Positions 8,619 through 17,526 of a stretch of 64,000 nucleotides of DNA are shown here, in pieces. The position numbers were made by a program, and so were the translations under genes. The notes beneath the pieces were generated by a model. That model had not been told where the DNA came from, searched no databases, and saw only the letters and a list, made by a program, of their open reading frames with translations. The DNA comes from Amycolatopsis sulphurea (GTDB lineage: Bacteria; Actinomycetota; Actinomycetes; Mycobacteriales; Pseudonocardiaceae), in assembly GCF_002564045.1 (NCBI RefSeq), contig NZ_PDJK01000002.1, positions 992,001 to 1,056,000 on the forward strand. The letters run 5' to 3'. Position 1 is the stretch's first letter. Each line of letters starts with the position of its first letter.

Positions 8619-9007
8619 GACAGCTCCGCACGGCCGTAGTAGTCGTCCGGATCGTCGTAGTCCGGATCGTCGGGGCGCAGCGGCCGGTAGCCGAGTTCGG
8701 CGAGCTGGTCCGGCGCCAGGACCGGCTCCAGCACCTGGTGCATCCGGTCACCGGCCCGGCGGGTGGCCCGCCGGGACAGCTCCATGATCTGCGCGGCGAG
8801 CGCATCGGATCCGGACCGCAGCGCGCCGCGGGACAGGGTGAGCCCGGTCAGCAGCCCGCCCGGCGCGACCTCCACGGTCACCCCCGCCGATTCCGCCTTG
8901 CCCACCACCGGCCCGGTCCGCGCGAACCGGGCCGCGGCCTCCTGCCCGGTGCGCTCCGCCTGTTCCGCGACCCGCGCCGCGGCGAGGTCCACGTCGAATT
9001 CCGCCAT
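8615..9007 (-). CDS. YbaB/EbfC-family protein, second copy
   Basis: A 130-aa protein related to the gene after it. It has a long N-terminal helix, the beta segment GVTVEVAPGGLLTGLTLSRGA, a helix containing LAAQIMELSRRATRRAG, and a very acidic tail (RPDDPDYDDPDDYYG). ATG at 9007 follows the stop of the NlpC/P60 gene by 3 bases. Presence of two different YbaB folds in one operon suggests a heterodimer. Whether it binds DNA or acts in secretion cannot be told from sequence. Confidence 0.72.
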   Translation of the reverse strand: MAEFDVDLAAARVAEQAERTGQEAAARFARTGPVVGKAESAGVTVEVAPGGLLTGLTLSRGALRSGSDALAAQIMELSRRATRRAGDRMHQVLEPVLAPDQLAELGYRPLRPDDPDYDDPDDYYGRAELS

Positions 9008-9010
9008 CTC

Positions 9011-10108
9011 TCACCCCGTCGGCCGGTAGAACCCGATGAACTGCTGCCCGCTGTTGGTCGTGCGGATCTTGCTCACCTGCACCGGATCCCCGGCTTCGAC
9101 CATCTGCCCGTCGCCGATCACCATCGCCACATGTCCGGACCACACCACGAGATCGCCGGGCACGAGCTGGTCGATCGAAGGCACCTCGGCGCCCACCGTC
9201 TGCTGGCGGGCAGTGCGCGGCAGCTGCAGGCCCGCGTCCTGATACGAGGTCATGGTCAGCCCGCTGCAGTCCAGACCCTGACCGCGCGAGGTGCCACCCC
9301 ACACGTACGGCACACCCAGCTGTGACAACGCGGCGCGCACCGCTTTGGCCGCGGTCTCGTTGGGCGCTGTCACCGTTGTGCCGTTCGGCAGGTTGATCGC
9401 CACGCCGCTGCCAGGCTGCGGTGGGATCGCGACCGGCAGCCGCGGTTTGCCCGCGAACCCACCACCACCGTCTCCACCACCACCGCCGCCACCGGCGTGC
9501 GCGCCGTTGCTGTTGAACGCATGCGGCACGGTGGGTGCCGCACTGCTGGTGGTGGTCGCGTCGGAACCGCCGAGCCGCCCGCCGAGTTCGGTGAGCCTGC
9601 CGAGGGTCTGCTCGCTGAACGTGGCCGCCTGCCCGGTCAGCTGCCCGATCTTCGCCTGCAGCCGCATCAGGACCTGCCGGGCCGCGGCACCCCGGCTCTC
9701 CGGCGGCTGAATCCCGTTGACCGCCTGCAATGCCTTCATCGACGCGGCGATCTCCCGCACGATCTGATCGCGCACCTGATCGTTGCGGATCTCCCCGACG
9801 TGCAGTGCCTCGGCCGCCTCGGCGACCGCGCTTTCGATCTCCGCGCTCTCCTCAAGCAGGTCCCGGACGTGCTTCTCCAGCTCCTGCGAGCTGGTCACGG
9901 CCCGCTCGGAGGTACCGCCGGAACTGGCGTTCGCCAGGTTCACCCGCTGCGTCGCGGCGTGATCGCCGGTCTGGCGCACTGAAGTCTGCAGCGCGACGTG
10001 CCCGTCGCGCGCGCCGTCGATGGCCGGGGAATCGTGCTTCAGCTTGGCCGCGAACTGGTTGGCGGTATCCAGGCCACCGCGGACGAGGTGGTCGACAGGA
10101 GTGCTCAC
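9011..10108 (-). CDS. NlpC/P60 peptidoglycan hydrolase with WXG-like helical N-terminus
   Basis: A 365-aa protein. Residues 1-190 are mostly helical without a Sec signal peptide. A Gly-rich linker (HAGGGGGGGDGGGG) follows, then an NlpC/P60 domain of about 110 residues with the catalytic Cys in DCSGL and His in SGHVAMVIG. The family cleaves D-gamma-glutamyl bonds in peptidoglycan stem peptides. The lack of a signal peptide, the helical front and the upstream EspC-like gene (4-base overlap) fit export through a type VII system rather than Sec. The core ESX genes are not in this window. Confidence 0.88.
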   Translation of the reverse strand: MSTPVDHLVRGGLDTANQFAAKLKHDSPAIDGARDGHVALQTSVRQTGDHAATQRVNLANASSGGTSERAVTSSQELEKHVRDLLEESAEIESAVAEAAEALHVGEIRNDQVRDQIVREIAASMKALQAVNGIQPPESRGAAARQVLMRLQAKIGQLTGQAATFSEQTLGRLTELGGRLGGSDATTTSSAAPTVPHAFNSNGAHAGGGGGGGDGGGGFAGKPRLPVAIPPQPGSGVAINLPNGTTVTAPNETAAKAVRAALSQLGVPYVWGGTSRGQGLDCSGLTMTSYQDAGLQLPRTARQQTVGAEVPSIDQLVPGDLVVWSGHVAMVIGDGQMVEAGDPVQVSKIRTTNSGQQFIGFYRPTG

Positions 10109-10419
10109 CCGAGCCTGCGCACGATGTCGCTGTGTTCTTGCTCGACCGCGGCGAAGTTGCCCTGCGTGGCACGGGCTGCCTCGCCGACCTGACGCCAGCT
10201 TCCGCCGAGTGCGTGCAACCGCTGCTGCAGTAAGCGCATCCGCTCGCCGTACGCACCGGCGAAACCGGATTCGTCCCCCATGGCGGAGAACCCGTCCCCG
10301 CCGAGTGTCACGTGCGGGCCGACATGCCGTTCCGCGGCCTGCCGCACTTCGTCACCGAGTGGATCGACCTGCCGCGCGTACTTCTCGTACGCGCCTTCGT
10401 CGACATGAAAACCGGACAA
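10105..10419 (-). CDS. EspC/WXG100-like small helical protein
   Basis: A 104-aa, two-helix protein of the type VII-associated class (MSGFHVDEGAYEKYARQ ... GFAGAYGERMRLLQQRLHALGG ... AVEQEHSDIVRRLG). The start has to be TTG at 10417-10419: the frame holds no ATG or GTG before the conserved GFHVD segment, and a GGGAGGG motif lies upstream. Its stop overlaps the NlpC/P60 start. It is probably the secreted partner or targeting subunit for the hydrolase behind it. Confidence 0.75.
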   Translation of the reverse strand: MSGFHVDEGAYEKYARQVDPLGDEVRQAAERHVGPHVTLGGDGFSAMGDESGFAGAYGERMRLLQQRLHALGGSWRQVGEAARATQGNFAAVEQEHSDIVRRLG

Positions 10420-10497
10420 AACCCGTCCCTCCCCTGAGCCGTACGGCCAGGGTAACGGACGGGTCGTGCCCGGACAGGCGAAATGACCGGATCGAGG

Positions 10498-11307
10498 TCA
10501 GCCCGCGGTCCCGCCCAGCACCTTGCTGAGCCAGTCCGGCGTGGTCGGGATGGCCTTGCCGTTCACCGCGAGCGTCGGCGTGCCGAAGCTGCGCTGGCCC
10601 TGGTAGTCCTGCTGGAGGTTCGGATCGTTCACGGCCTGCTGGTAGGCCGCCTGCAGCTGCTGGTCATAGGCGCCGGAGTTGATCGCCTCCGCGAACTTCG
10701 GGTCGGTGATGCCGATGTCCTGGCCGAGCTTGATCAGCTGCGCCTTGTCGTAGCCGCGGCCGCCTTCCTCCGGCTGGTTCTTGAACAGCGCGTCGTGGAA
10801 CGCGGTGAACTTCTGCGCGTCGGCCGCGGCCAGTGCCGCGTTCGCCGATTCCAGCGAGTACCCCGGCGGGTCGGAACGGTTGTTGAGCAAGATCATCATG
10901 TGGTAGCGCACGGTCAGCTTGCCGTCGTTGATCGCCTGTTCCACCTGCGACCCGTAGGTCTGCTGGAACTGGCCGCAGATCGGGCACAGGAAGTCCGCGT
11001 ACAGGTCGACGGTCTTCGGCGCGCCCGGCTTGCCGACCGAGATCACCGCCCCGTCGCGCTTCTCCACCACGCCGGCCCCGAGCGTCGGGGTGGCGCCGGG
11101 CTTGATCGCGGTGTCCTGCGTCGAGTTCTTGCTCGAATTGATCCACAGCACCCCGCCGATCACGAGCGCGGCGATCACCACGACCGCGACCACGACCGCG
11201 ATGACCCTCTTCCGGTCCCCGCCGGCCTGCCCCCGAGCCTGGGCGACCGACCTCGCGGCCGCCGCCTGCTGCCGGCTCTTCCGCGCGTTGCGCGCAGCTC
11301 CACCCAC
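10498..11307 (-). CDS. Membrane-anchored DsbA-like thioredoxin-fold protein
   Basis: A 269-aa protein with a basic N-terminus, one membrane segment (VIAVVVAVVVIAALVIGGVL, about residues 35-55) and an extracytoplasmic DsbA/thioredoxin domain. The redox motif is CPIC in FLCPICGQFQ, and the cis-Pro loop is GTPTLAV. It should oxidise or isomerise disulfides in exported proteins. I chose GTG at 11307 (VGGAARNARKSR), which lies 5 bases after the stop of the MauE-like gene; longer frames run into that gene. The pair is a recurrent actinobacterial redox unit. Confidence 0.88.
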   Translation of the reverse strand: MGGAARNARKSRQQAAAARSVAQARGQAGGDRKRVIAVVVAVVVIAALVIGGVLWINSSKNSTQDTAIKPGATPTLGAGVVEKRDGAVISVGKPGAPKTVDLYADFLCPICGQFQQTYGSQVEQAINDGKLTVRYHMMILLNNRSDPPGYSLESANAALAAADAQKFTAFHDALFKNQPEEGGRGYDKAQLIKLGQDIGITDPKFAEAINSGAYDQQLQAAYQQAVNDPNLQQDYQGQRSFGTPTLAVNGKAIPTTPDWLSKVLGGTAG

Positions 11308-11312
11308 TGTTC

Positions 11313-11870
11313 CTAGTTCCCTTCCGCGATGTTCGTGGAGTAGTCGTCCGGGGCGCTGGCGGAGTTCCCGCCCGCGTCGCCGTTCCCGCCACGGCCCCAG
11401 CCGAGCCAGCCGTCGAGGGAAAGCCACGTGCGCGGCCGCACCAGCAGCCACACCGCGAGCACGGCGAATCCGACGTCCCGCAGGATCTCCTGCGGGTACG
11501 CGGTCTGCCCCGTGGCCACCTGCCCGCCGCCGCCGAAGCAGCCGCAGTCGATGCTCAAGCCGCGGGCCCAGGACTGCGCGATGCCCGCGATGAGCACCGC
11601 CAGCAGCACCAGCGTGGCCCCCGCGACCCAGCGCGTGGCCAGCCCGACCAGCAGCAGCAGCCCGAGCACCAGCTCCAGCAGCGGCAGCGCGGTCGCGACC
11701 GGGCGCACCAGCACGTGCGGCAGCACATCGTAGGCCTGCACCGCGAGGTAGGTCTGCCCCGGATCGGCGATCTTCAGACCCCCGGACACAAGCCACACGG
11801 CCGCCAGCCCGAGCCGGGCCAGCGTGCCGATCGTGTCGAGCACGGGTTGGGGCAGTCGTCGCACGCGCAT
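11313..11870 (-). CDS. MauE/DoxX-family integral membrane protein
   Basis: A 185-aa protein with about four membrane helices and the motif SIDCGCFGGGG, typical of the MauE branch of DoxX-like proteins, which help reduce or isomerise periplasmic disulfides. VWLVSGGLKIADP near the N-terminus is also characteristic. The C-terminal 35 residues are hydrophilic (WGRGGNGDAGGNSASAPDDY). It is first in a two-gene operon with the DsbA-like protein and probably passes electrons to its CPIC centre. Confidence 0.85.
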   Translation of the reverse strand: MRVRRLPQPVLDTIGTLARLGLAAVWLVSGGLKIADPGQTYLAVQAYDVLPHVLVRPVATALPLLELVLGLLLLVGLATRWVAGATLVLLAVLIAGIAQSWARGLSIDCGCFGGGGQVATGQTAYPQEILRDVGFAVLAVWLLVRPRTWLSLDGWLGWGRGGNGDAGGNSASAPDDYSTNIAEGN

Positions 11871-11929
11871 AGGCTAGCCGCCTGACCTGAGAACTCTGTG
11901 AGCAGCGGACAGCACGATCGGAGGGGATG

Positions 11930-12760
11930 ATGCGGGCTCGCCGGCTGCTGGCCGTGCTCTTTCTGCTGGTCGGCTGCGTTTCCTGCGGGGTGGGCACGGC
12001 ATCGCCGGACGATCCGCTGACCACCCGGGCGCGTGAGGCGGGGCACCTGACGATCGGCATCCGGTTCGACGCGCCGGGGCTGTCGCAGCGCACCATCGAC
12101 GGCCGGTTCACCGGTTTCGACGTGGACGTGGCCACCTACGTCGCCAGCGAACTCGGCGTGCCGCCGGATCGGATCGCCTGGCGCGAGACCACCCCGGCCA
12201 CCCGGGAATCGGATCTGGCCTCGGGCGTGGTGGACCTGGTCGTGGCGACCTACTCGATCACCGACAAGCGCAAGCAGCAGGTGAGCTTCGCCGGGCCGTA
12301 CTTCGTCACCGGGCAGGATCTGCTGGTGCGCTTGACCTCCACCGACATCGTCGGGCCGGAGAGCCTCAACGGCCGGAAGCTGTGCTCGGTCAGCGGATCG
12401 ACGCCCGCGGAGGCGGTCCGCGACGAATTCGCGCAGCAGGTGCGGCTGGTCGAGTACCCGCGTTATCCGGACTGCGTCACGGCGTTGCTGGCCGGGCAGG
12501 TGGACGCGGTCACCACGGATGCGGCGATCCTGGCCGGCTACGCCGCGCAGAACCCCGAGCTGCTGCGGGTGGTCGGGCGCACGTTCTCCGCCGAGCGCTA
12601 CGGTATCGGCCTGCGCCGGGGCGATCTGGACGGACGGCAGGCGGTGGACGAAGCGATCAGGCAGATGATCTCCGACGGCGATTGGCAGCGTTCGCTGCAG
12701 GCCAACCTCGGCTCGTCGAACTACCCGCTGCCGCAGCCTCCGGAGATCACCGAGAAGTGA
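11930..12760 (+). CDS. Amino-acid (glutamate-type) ABC transporter substrate-binding lipoprotein
   Basis: A 276-aa SBP_bac_3 family protein. The signal sequence ends in the lipobox LVGC, so it is lipid-anchored at the membrane. Mature features are TIGIRFDAPGLSQR, the ligand-loop signature GFDVDVATYVA, and DAVTTDAAILAGYA. Two adjacent ATGs (11927, 11930) fit the GGAGGGG ribosome site; 11930 gives the better spacing. Permease and ATPase genes are absent: the next gene, overlapping by GTGA, is a helicase. It therefore either serves a transporter elsewhere or is an orphan sensor-type binding protein. Confidence 0.85.
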   Translation: MRARRLLAVLFLLVGCVSCGVGTASPDDPLTTRAREAGHLTIGIRFDAPGLSQRTIDGRFTGFDVDVATYVASELGVPPDRIAWRETTPATRESDLASGVVDLVVATYSITDKRKQQVSFAGPYFVTGQDLLVRLTSTDIVGPESLNGRKLCSVSGSTPAEAVRDEFAQQVRLVEYPRYPDCVTALLAGQVDAVTTDAAILAGYAAQNPELLRVVGRTFSAERYGIGLRRGDLDGRQAVDEAIRQMISDGDWQRSLQANLGSSNYPLPQPPEITEK

Positions 12761-15177
12761 CCAACCTCGAACGGCTCCCGGACCTGCCCGTCCGCGCCGT
12801 GCTCCCGGACGTGCTGAGCGCGCTGGACGGCCATGGCACCGCGGTGCTCGTCGCGCCGCCGGGCACCGGCAAGACCACGCTCGTTCCGCTGGCGCTGGAT
12901 CGCGGCGAAGGCCGGGTGGTCGTTGCCGAGCCACGCAGGCTCGCCGCTCGTGCCGCGGCGTCCCGGATGGCCGCGCTCCTGGGCGAACCGGTGGGCGAGA
13001 CGGTGGGGTACGCGGTGCGTGGAGACCGGAAGGTGTCCGCGCGAACCCGGATCGAAGTCGTCACCTCCGGCCTGCTCGTCCGCCGCGTGCAGCACGATCC
13101 GGAGCTGCCCGGAGTGTCCACCGTGCTGCTCGACGAATGTCACGAGCGACATCTCGACGCCGATCTGCTGCTCGCTCTGCTCCTCGACGTCCGCGCCGGG
13201 CTGCGGGACGATCTGCGGCTGCTGGCCACCTCGGCGACTGTCGCGGCCGGACGGCTGGCCGAGCTGCTCGGCGACGCGCCGGTGGTGACCGCGCAGGCTC
13301 GCACGTATCCGGTCTCAGTCGGTTACCGGCCACCCGCCCGGGGCCAGCGCATTGAGGCGGCGGTCGCCGCCACCGTCCGGAATGCACTGTCCGAAGGGGA
13401 CGGTGATGTCCTGGCTTTCCTGCCTGGCACCGGGGAAATCTCCCGCACAGCAGCACAGCTGGGCGGGCTAGACGCCGACGTGCTGCCTCTTCACGGCAGG
13501 CTTTCCGTGGCACGACAAGACGAAGCGCTCCGGCCTCGCGATCGGCGACGGGTAGTGCTGGCGACCGCCGTGGCGGAGTCCAGCCTCACCGTGCCCGGCG
13601 TACGCGCGGTCGTCGACTCCGGGCTTTCGCGGGTACCGCGAGTCGACCATCGCCGTGGTCTCGCCGGGCTGGCCACCGTGCGCGTCTCGGCCGCGGTGGC
13701 CGAGCAGCGGGCGGGACGAGCCGGCCGCGAGGCACCGGGGCGGGCCTACCGGTGCTGGCCGGAACACGAGCAGGCGACGCTGCCCGCCTACCCGGAGCCG
13801 GAGATCCGCACGGCCGAACTCGCCCGCTTCGCTCTGGAGTTGGCGTGCTGGTCCACTCCGGACGGTCGCGGGCTGACTTGGTGGGATCCGCCCGGCGAAG
13901 GCGCGCTCGCCGCGGCGCGCAGCCTGCTCGTCACCCTCGGCGCGACGACCCCGGACGGCGCGATCACGCCGCGCGGTCAACGGATGGCGGACCTCGGCCT
14001 GCACCCCCGGCTGGCCCGCGCGTTGCTGGACGGCGCAGCAGCGGCCGGCACACGCACGGCCGCCGAAGTGGTCGCCCTGCTCGACGCCGGAGCAACGCTC
14101 ACCGACGTCGAGGCCGAGCTACGCCGGCTGCGCTCTGCGCACGACGACGCGGCCCGCCGGTGGCAGCGGGAAGCCCGTCGGCTGGCCGGAATGGTCGACG
14201 GTCCTGGTGGTGCCGCCGCGGATCCCGCGCTGGTGGTCGCGCTCGCGCATCCGGAACGGCTGGCGCGCAAGCGTTCCGGCTCGGCACCGGTGTACCTGAT
14301 GGCGAGCGGCACTGCTGCCGAGCTACCCGCCGGAAGCGGGCTGGGCGACGCGGAATGGCTCGCCGTCGCCGAGGCCACCCGTGCTCCCGGACGAGCGCAG
14401 GGCACGATCCGGCTCGCCGCGACGGCGGACGAGCCACTCGCCGTCCGTGCCGCACCGGCGTTGTTGTCCGAAGTGGACGAAGTGCACTGGGACGGCGACG
14501 TGGTGGCGCGGAGGATCCGCCGGCTGGGTTCGATCGTCCTCTCGGAACGTCCACTCCGGAATCCTGACCCGGCGCTGCGCCAGGCCGCCGTGCTCGCCGG
14601 GCTTCGCGCCGAGGGGCTGGGCCTGCTGCACTGGAGCCAGGACGCCACCCGGCTCCAGGAGCGGATGGCGTTCCTGCACCGGGTGCTCGGCCCGCCGTGG
14701 CCGCCGGTGGACGACGACACACTGCTATCCGAAGTGGACAAATGGCTGGACCTGTCCGGAGTACGCCGGCGCGCCGATCTGGCCGGGACCGACGCCGGCG
14801 GGGCGCTGCGTGGACTGCTGCCCTGGCCGGAAGCGGCCCGGCTGGACGAACTCGCCCCGGACCGGCTGGCCGTGCCGTCCGGCTCGCACTACCGCGTGGA
14901 CTACCGCGGTGACCAGCCGGTGCTCGCGGTCAAGCTGCAGGAGACCTTCGGCTGGACGCAAACCCCGGCGCTGGCCGACGGCCGGGTACCGGTGCTGCTG
15001 CATCTGCTGTCCCCGGCAGGCCGCCCGGCCGCGGTGACCGCCGATCTGGCGTCCTTCTGGCGCACCGGCTACGCCGCGGTCCGCGCCGATCTCCGTGGCC
15101 GCTACCCGAAGCACCCGTGGCCAGAGGACCCGGCCACTGCCACGCCGACTCGGCACATCAGCCGCAGGTCCCGCTGA
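12757..15177 (+). CDS. hrpB: ATP-dependent helicase HrpB
   Basis: An 806-aa DEAH/RHA-type superfamily 2 helicase, the same length as E. coli HrpB. Motif I is APPGTGKTT, the Walker B box is DECH, motif III is ATSAT, and motif VI is AEQRAGRAGREAPG. The helicase-associated and HrpB C-terminal domains follow (ending in KHPWPEDP). The cellular role of HrpB is poorly defined; RNA remodelling is assumed. GTG start at 12757 overlaps the stop of the lipoprotein gene (GTGA). Confidence 0.92.
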   Translation: MTNLERLPDLPVRAVLPDVLSALDGHGTAVLVAPPGTGKTTLVPLALDRGEGRVVVAEPRRLAARAAASRMAALLGEPVGETVGYAVRGDRKVSARTRIEVVTSGLLVRRVQHDPELPGVSTVLLDECHERHLDADLLLALLLDVRAGLRDDLRLLATSATVAAGRLAELLGDAPVVTAQARTYPVSVGYRPPARGQRIEAAVAATVRNALSEGDGDVLAFLPGTGEISRTAAQLGGLDADVLPLHGRLSVARQDEALRPRDRRRVVLATAVAESSLTVPGVRAVVDSGLSRVPRVDHRRGLAGLATVRVSAAVAEQRAGRAGREAPGRAYRCWPEHEQATLPAYPEPEIRTAELARFALELACWSTPDGRGLTWWDPPGEGALAAARSLLVTLGATTPDGAITPRGQRMADLGLHPRLARALLDGAAAAGTRTAAEVVALLDAGATLTDVEAELRRLRSAHDDAARRWQREARRLAGMVDGPGGAAADPALVVALAHPERLARKRSGSAPVYLMASGTAAELPAGSGLGDAEWLAVAEATRAPGRAQGTIRLAATADEPLAVRAAPALLSEVDEVHWDGDVVARRIRRLGSIVLSERPLRNPDPALRQAAVLAGLRAEGLGLLHWSQDATRLQERMAFLHRVLGPPWPPVDDDTLLSEVDKWLDLSGVRRRADLAGTDAGGALRGLLPWPEAARLDELAPDRLAVPSGSHYRVDYRGDQPVLAVKLQETFGWTQTPALADGRVPVLLHLLSPAGRPAAVTADLASFWRTGYAAVRADLRGRYPKHPWPEDPATATPTRHISRRSR

Positions 15178-15253
15178 CTCTGGTCGAAAGTCGGGGGAAT
15201 CCACGGCCGATCAGCCGATGTCCGCGGAGCCATCGGTGGCGCAGACTCGGGCT

Positions 15254-16168
15254 ATGATCACGTTTCGCGGATTGACGAAGCGCTACGGTGCGAAGACCGT
15301 GGTGAACGGCCTCACCTCGGTCGTCGCGCCCGGCGTGGTGACCGGATTCCTGGGGCCGAACGGCGCGGGCAAGTCCACCACCATGCGGATGACCGTAGGG
15401 CTCGACCGTCCCTGCTCCGGTGACGTGCTGATCCAGCGCGAACCGTACGAGCAGCTGCGCTATCCGCTGCGGGAGGTCGGTGCGCTGCTGGACGCGAAGG
15501 CAGTGCACCCGGGCCGGAGCGCGGGCAGGCATCTGCTCGCGATGGCGCGCAGCAACGGCATTCCGGCACGGCGCGTCGAGGAAGTGCTGGCCACCGTCGG
15601 GTTGAGCGACGTGGCAGGCAAGCGCACCGGGACGTTCTCCCTCGGGATGAGCCAGCGTCTCGGCATCGCGGGGGCGCTGCTCGGTGATCCCGCGGTGCTG
15701 ATGTTCGACGAGCCGGTGAACGGTCTCGATCCCGACGGCGTCCGCTGGGTCCGTCAGCTGATGCGTTCCCTCGCCGAAGAGGGCCGCACGGTGTTCGTGT
15801 CAAGCCACCTGATGAGCGAGATGCAGCTGACCGCCGGCCACCTCCTCGTGATCGGCAAAGGCAAGCTGCTCGCCGACGCACCGATGGACGAGTTCATCGC
15901 CGGAAATTCGCGTAGCGGCGTGTCCGTACGAGTGCCCTCGCCCGGCGAACGCACGACGCTCGCCGAGAAACTGCGTGCAACGGGTGCGTCCGTGAGCCCG
16001 GGCGAAGACGACGAACTGCTGGTCGACGACTCCACAGTGGACAAGGTAGGCGACCTCGCGCACGAACTCGGCGTACGGCTGCACGGTCTCAGCAAACGAA
16101 CCGCCTCGCTGGAACAGGCGTACATGGAACTGACCGCGTCGTCGGTGGAATACGGAGTGTCGGCATGA
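15254..16168 (+). CDS. ABC transporter ATP-binding protein
   Basis: A 304-aa ATPase of the ABC-2 exporter type. Walker A is GPNGAGKST, the signature is FSLGMSQRLG, Walker B is VLMFDEPVNGLDPDG, and the H-loop is SSHLMSEM. A helical C-terminal extension (about 80 residues) is common in the drug or lantibiotic self-protection subgroup. ATG 15254 begins MITFRGLTKRYG. It overlaps the permease gene by 4 bases. Substrate unknown. Confidence 0.92.
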   Translation: MITFRGLTKRYGAKTVVNGLTSVVAPGVVTGFLGPNGAGKSTTMRMTVGLDRPCSGDVLIQREPYEQLRYPLREVGALLDAKAVHPGRSAGRHLLAMARSNGIPARRVEEVLATVGLSDVAGKRTGTFSLGMSQRLGIAGALLGDPAVLMFDEPVNGLDPDGVRWVRQLMRSLAEEGRTVFVSSHLMSEMQLTAGHLLVIGKGKLLADAPMDEFIAGNSRSGVSVRVPSPGERTTLAEKLRATGASVSPGEDDELLVDDSTVDKVGDLAHELGVRLHGLSKRTASLEQAYMELTASSVEYGVSA

Positions 16169-16923
16169 CAAAGCTCGCGATCGCCTCGGAGTGGACGAAG
16201 TTCTGGTCTGTCCGCGCCACTTGGTGGTGTCTGGGTAGCGGGGCGCTGATGATGACGCTCTACGCGGTCGTTTCCGGGCTCTCGCAGCAACCCGATGGAG
16301 ATCGGCCACAGGCGGCGCACGGCATCGCCCTGACCGGCGCGGTATATCTCGTCGAGTTCTTCGTGATCGCGGCGGCGACGTTGTTCGTGACGAGCGAGTA
16401 CGCCAGTGGCTCCATCCGGTCGACCCTGCAGTGGGTTCCGGTGCGCTCGCGGGTGATCGTGGCGAAGGCAGCCGTGCTGGTGCCCGTACTCTTCGCCTTC
16501 GGAGTGCTGGTTTCCGCTCTCGGGACAGGCGTTGCGACCCTGGCGATGAGCAACGGAGGACTACCGTCGACGTTCGGCCAGGCCACGTCGACCGCGCTGG
16601 GCATGGGCGCCTACTTCGCGCTGCTCGGCTTGCTGTGCCAGGGAATCGCGTTCATGCTACGCAGCGCCGCAGGCACTCTGGTGATGACAATCGTGCTGCT
16701 GCTGCCGTTGCCGCTGGTGCTCTCTCAGTCGGTGTCCCGCGAAGCGAGCGACTACTTTCCTGCCTTCGCGGGAATCTACTCGATGGTGCCGTCGGGGGAA
16801 AACGAGCCGCTGTTCGGCGGCGTTCCCCCGTACAGCCCCTTGATCGGCGTGCTGGTGTGTCTCGCGTGGGCCGCGGCGGGACTGTTCGGCGGCACGATGC
16901 TGTTGAAACGGCGGGACGCCTAG
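16165..16923 (+). CDS. ABC-2 type membrane permease
   Basis: A 252-aa protein with six predicted membrane helices and an ABC-2 permease profile (SEWTKFWSVRATWW at the start; FVTSEYASGSIRSTL after helix 2). It partners the ATPase just upstream (ATGA overlap). Together they form a simple exporter of unknown cargo. The next gene is convergent. Confidence 0.9.
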   Translation: MTKLAIASEWTKFWSVRATWWCLGSGALMMTLYAVVSGLSQQPDGDRPQAAHGIALTGAVYLVEFFVIAAATLFVTSEYASGSIRSTLQWVPVRSRVIVAKAAVLVPVLFAFGVLVSALGTGVATLAMSNGGLPSTFGQATSTALGMGAYFALLGLLCQGIAFMLRSAAGTLVMTIVLLLPLPLVLSQSVSREASDYFPAFAGIYSMVPSGENEPLFGGVPPYSPLIGVLVCLAWAAAGLFGGTMLLKRRDA

Positions 16924-16925
16924 GC

Positions 16926-17477
16926 TCAGGCGTCGGCGAGCCCCAGCCCGGCGAGCACGGCGCGGGCGCCCTCGATCAGCTCGTCCTTCGCGGGCGGCCG
17001 GCGAGAGCCCGTGCCGGCCAGGGCGTCGAAGATCGACCCGTCGAGCCAGCCGATGAGCACGCGAGTGTGCGCTTCCGGCGCCGGCGACCCGGCGATGGCC
17101 AGGACTTCCGCGCATCGGCGGCGCAGCAACCGGCCCCCGGCGTCATAGCTGACGCGCAGCTCGGGACGACGGGTGGCTTCGAGCGCGAACTGGTAGCGCG
17201 CCAGCATTCTCGTGCGGCCTTCGGTGATCGAGGCGTACACCACCGCACCGAGGAATTCCGCGAGACTGCCGGGCGGCGGCGTGACCTCGACCTGGTCCAG
17301 CGCGATCATCCGTTCGGCGGCCAGGTCCAGCAGAGCGGAGCGGGTGCGCGCGTAGTACGACGTGGACCCCGGGGGCAGCCCGGCCGCCCGGTCCACCGCG
17401 CGATGCGTGAGCCCCCGCATGCCGTCGGCGGCGATCACCTCGATGGCTGCGTCCCCGATCTTCGCTTTCCGATCCAC
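16926..17477 (-). CDS. TetR-family repressor of the adjacent monooxygenase
   Basis: A 183-aa repressor. The N-terminal helix-turn-helix is AAIEVIAADGMRGLTHRAVDRAAG with SYYARTRSALL; a TetR_C ligand domain follows. Only 49 bases separate its start from the divergent flavin monooxygenase gene, and that gap holds two 16-bp palindromes. Autorepression and repression of the monooxygenase, relieved by an aromatic or polyketide-like ligand, is the natural reading. Confidence 0.88.
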   Translation of the reverse strand: MDRKAKIGDAAIEVIAADGMRGLTHRAVDRAAGLPPGSTSYYARTRSALLDLAAERMIALDQVEVTPPPGSLAEFLGAVVYASITEGRTRMLARYQFALEATRRPELRVSYDAGGRLLRRRCAEVLAIAGSPAPEAHTRVLIGWLDGSIFDALAGTGSRRPPAKDELIEGARAVLAGLGLADA

Positions 17478-17484
17478 TTCACCA

Positions 17485-17518
17485 CTCTACAGGTGTAGAG
17501 TCCTCTACAGGCGTAGAG
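17485..17518. promoter_or_regulatory. Twin TetR operators
   Basis: CTCTACAGGTGTAGAG (17485-17500) and CTCTACAGGCGTAGAG (17503-17518) are two near-identical palindromes with centres 18 bp apart, filling the gap between the divergent tetR and monooxygenase genes. The second runs straight into the monooxygenase ribosome site (GAGGAGG). Spacing suits two TetR dimers. Confidence 0.85.
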
Positions 17519-17526
17519 GAGGGGTC

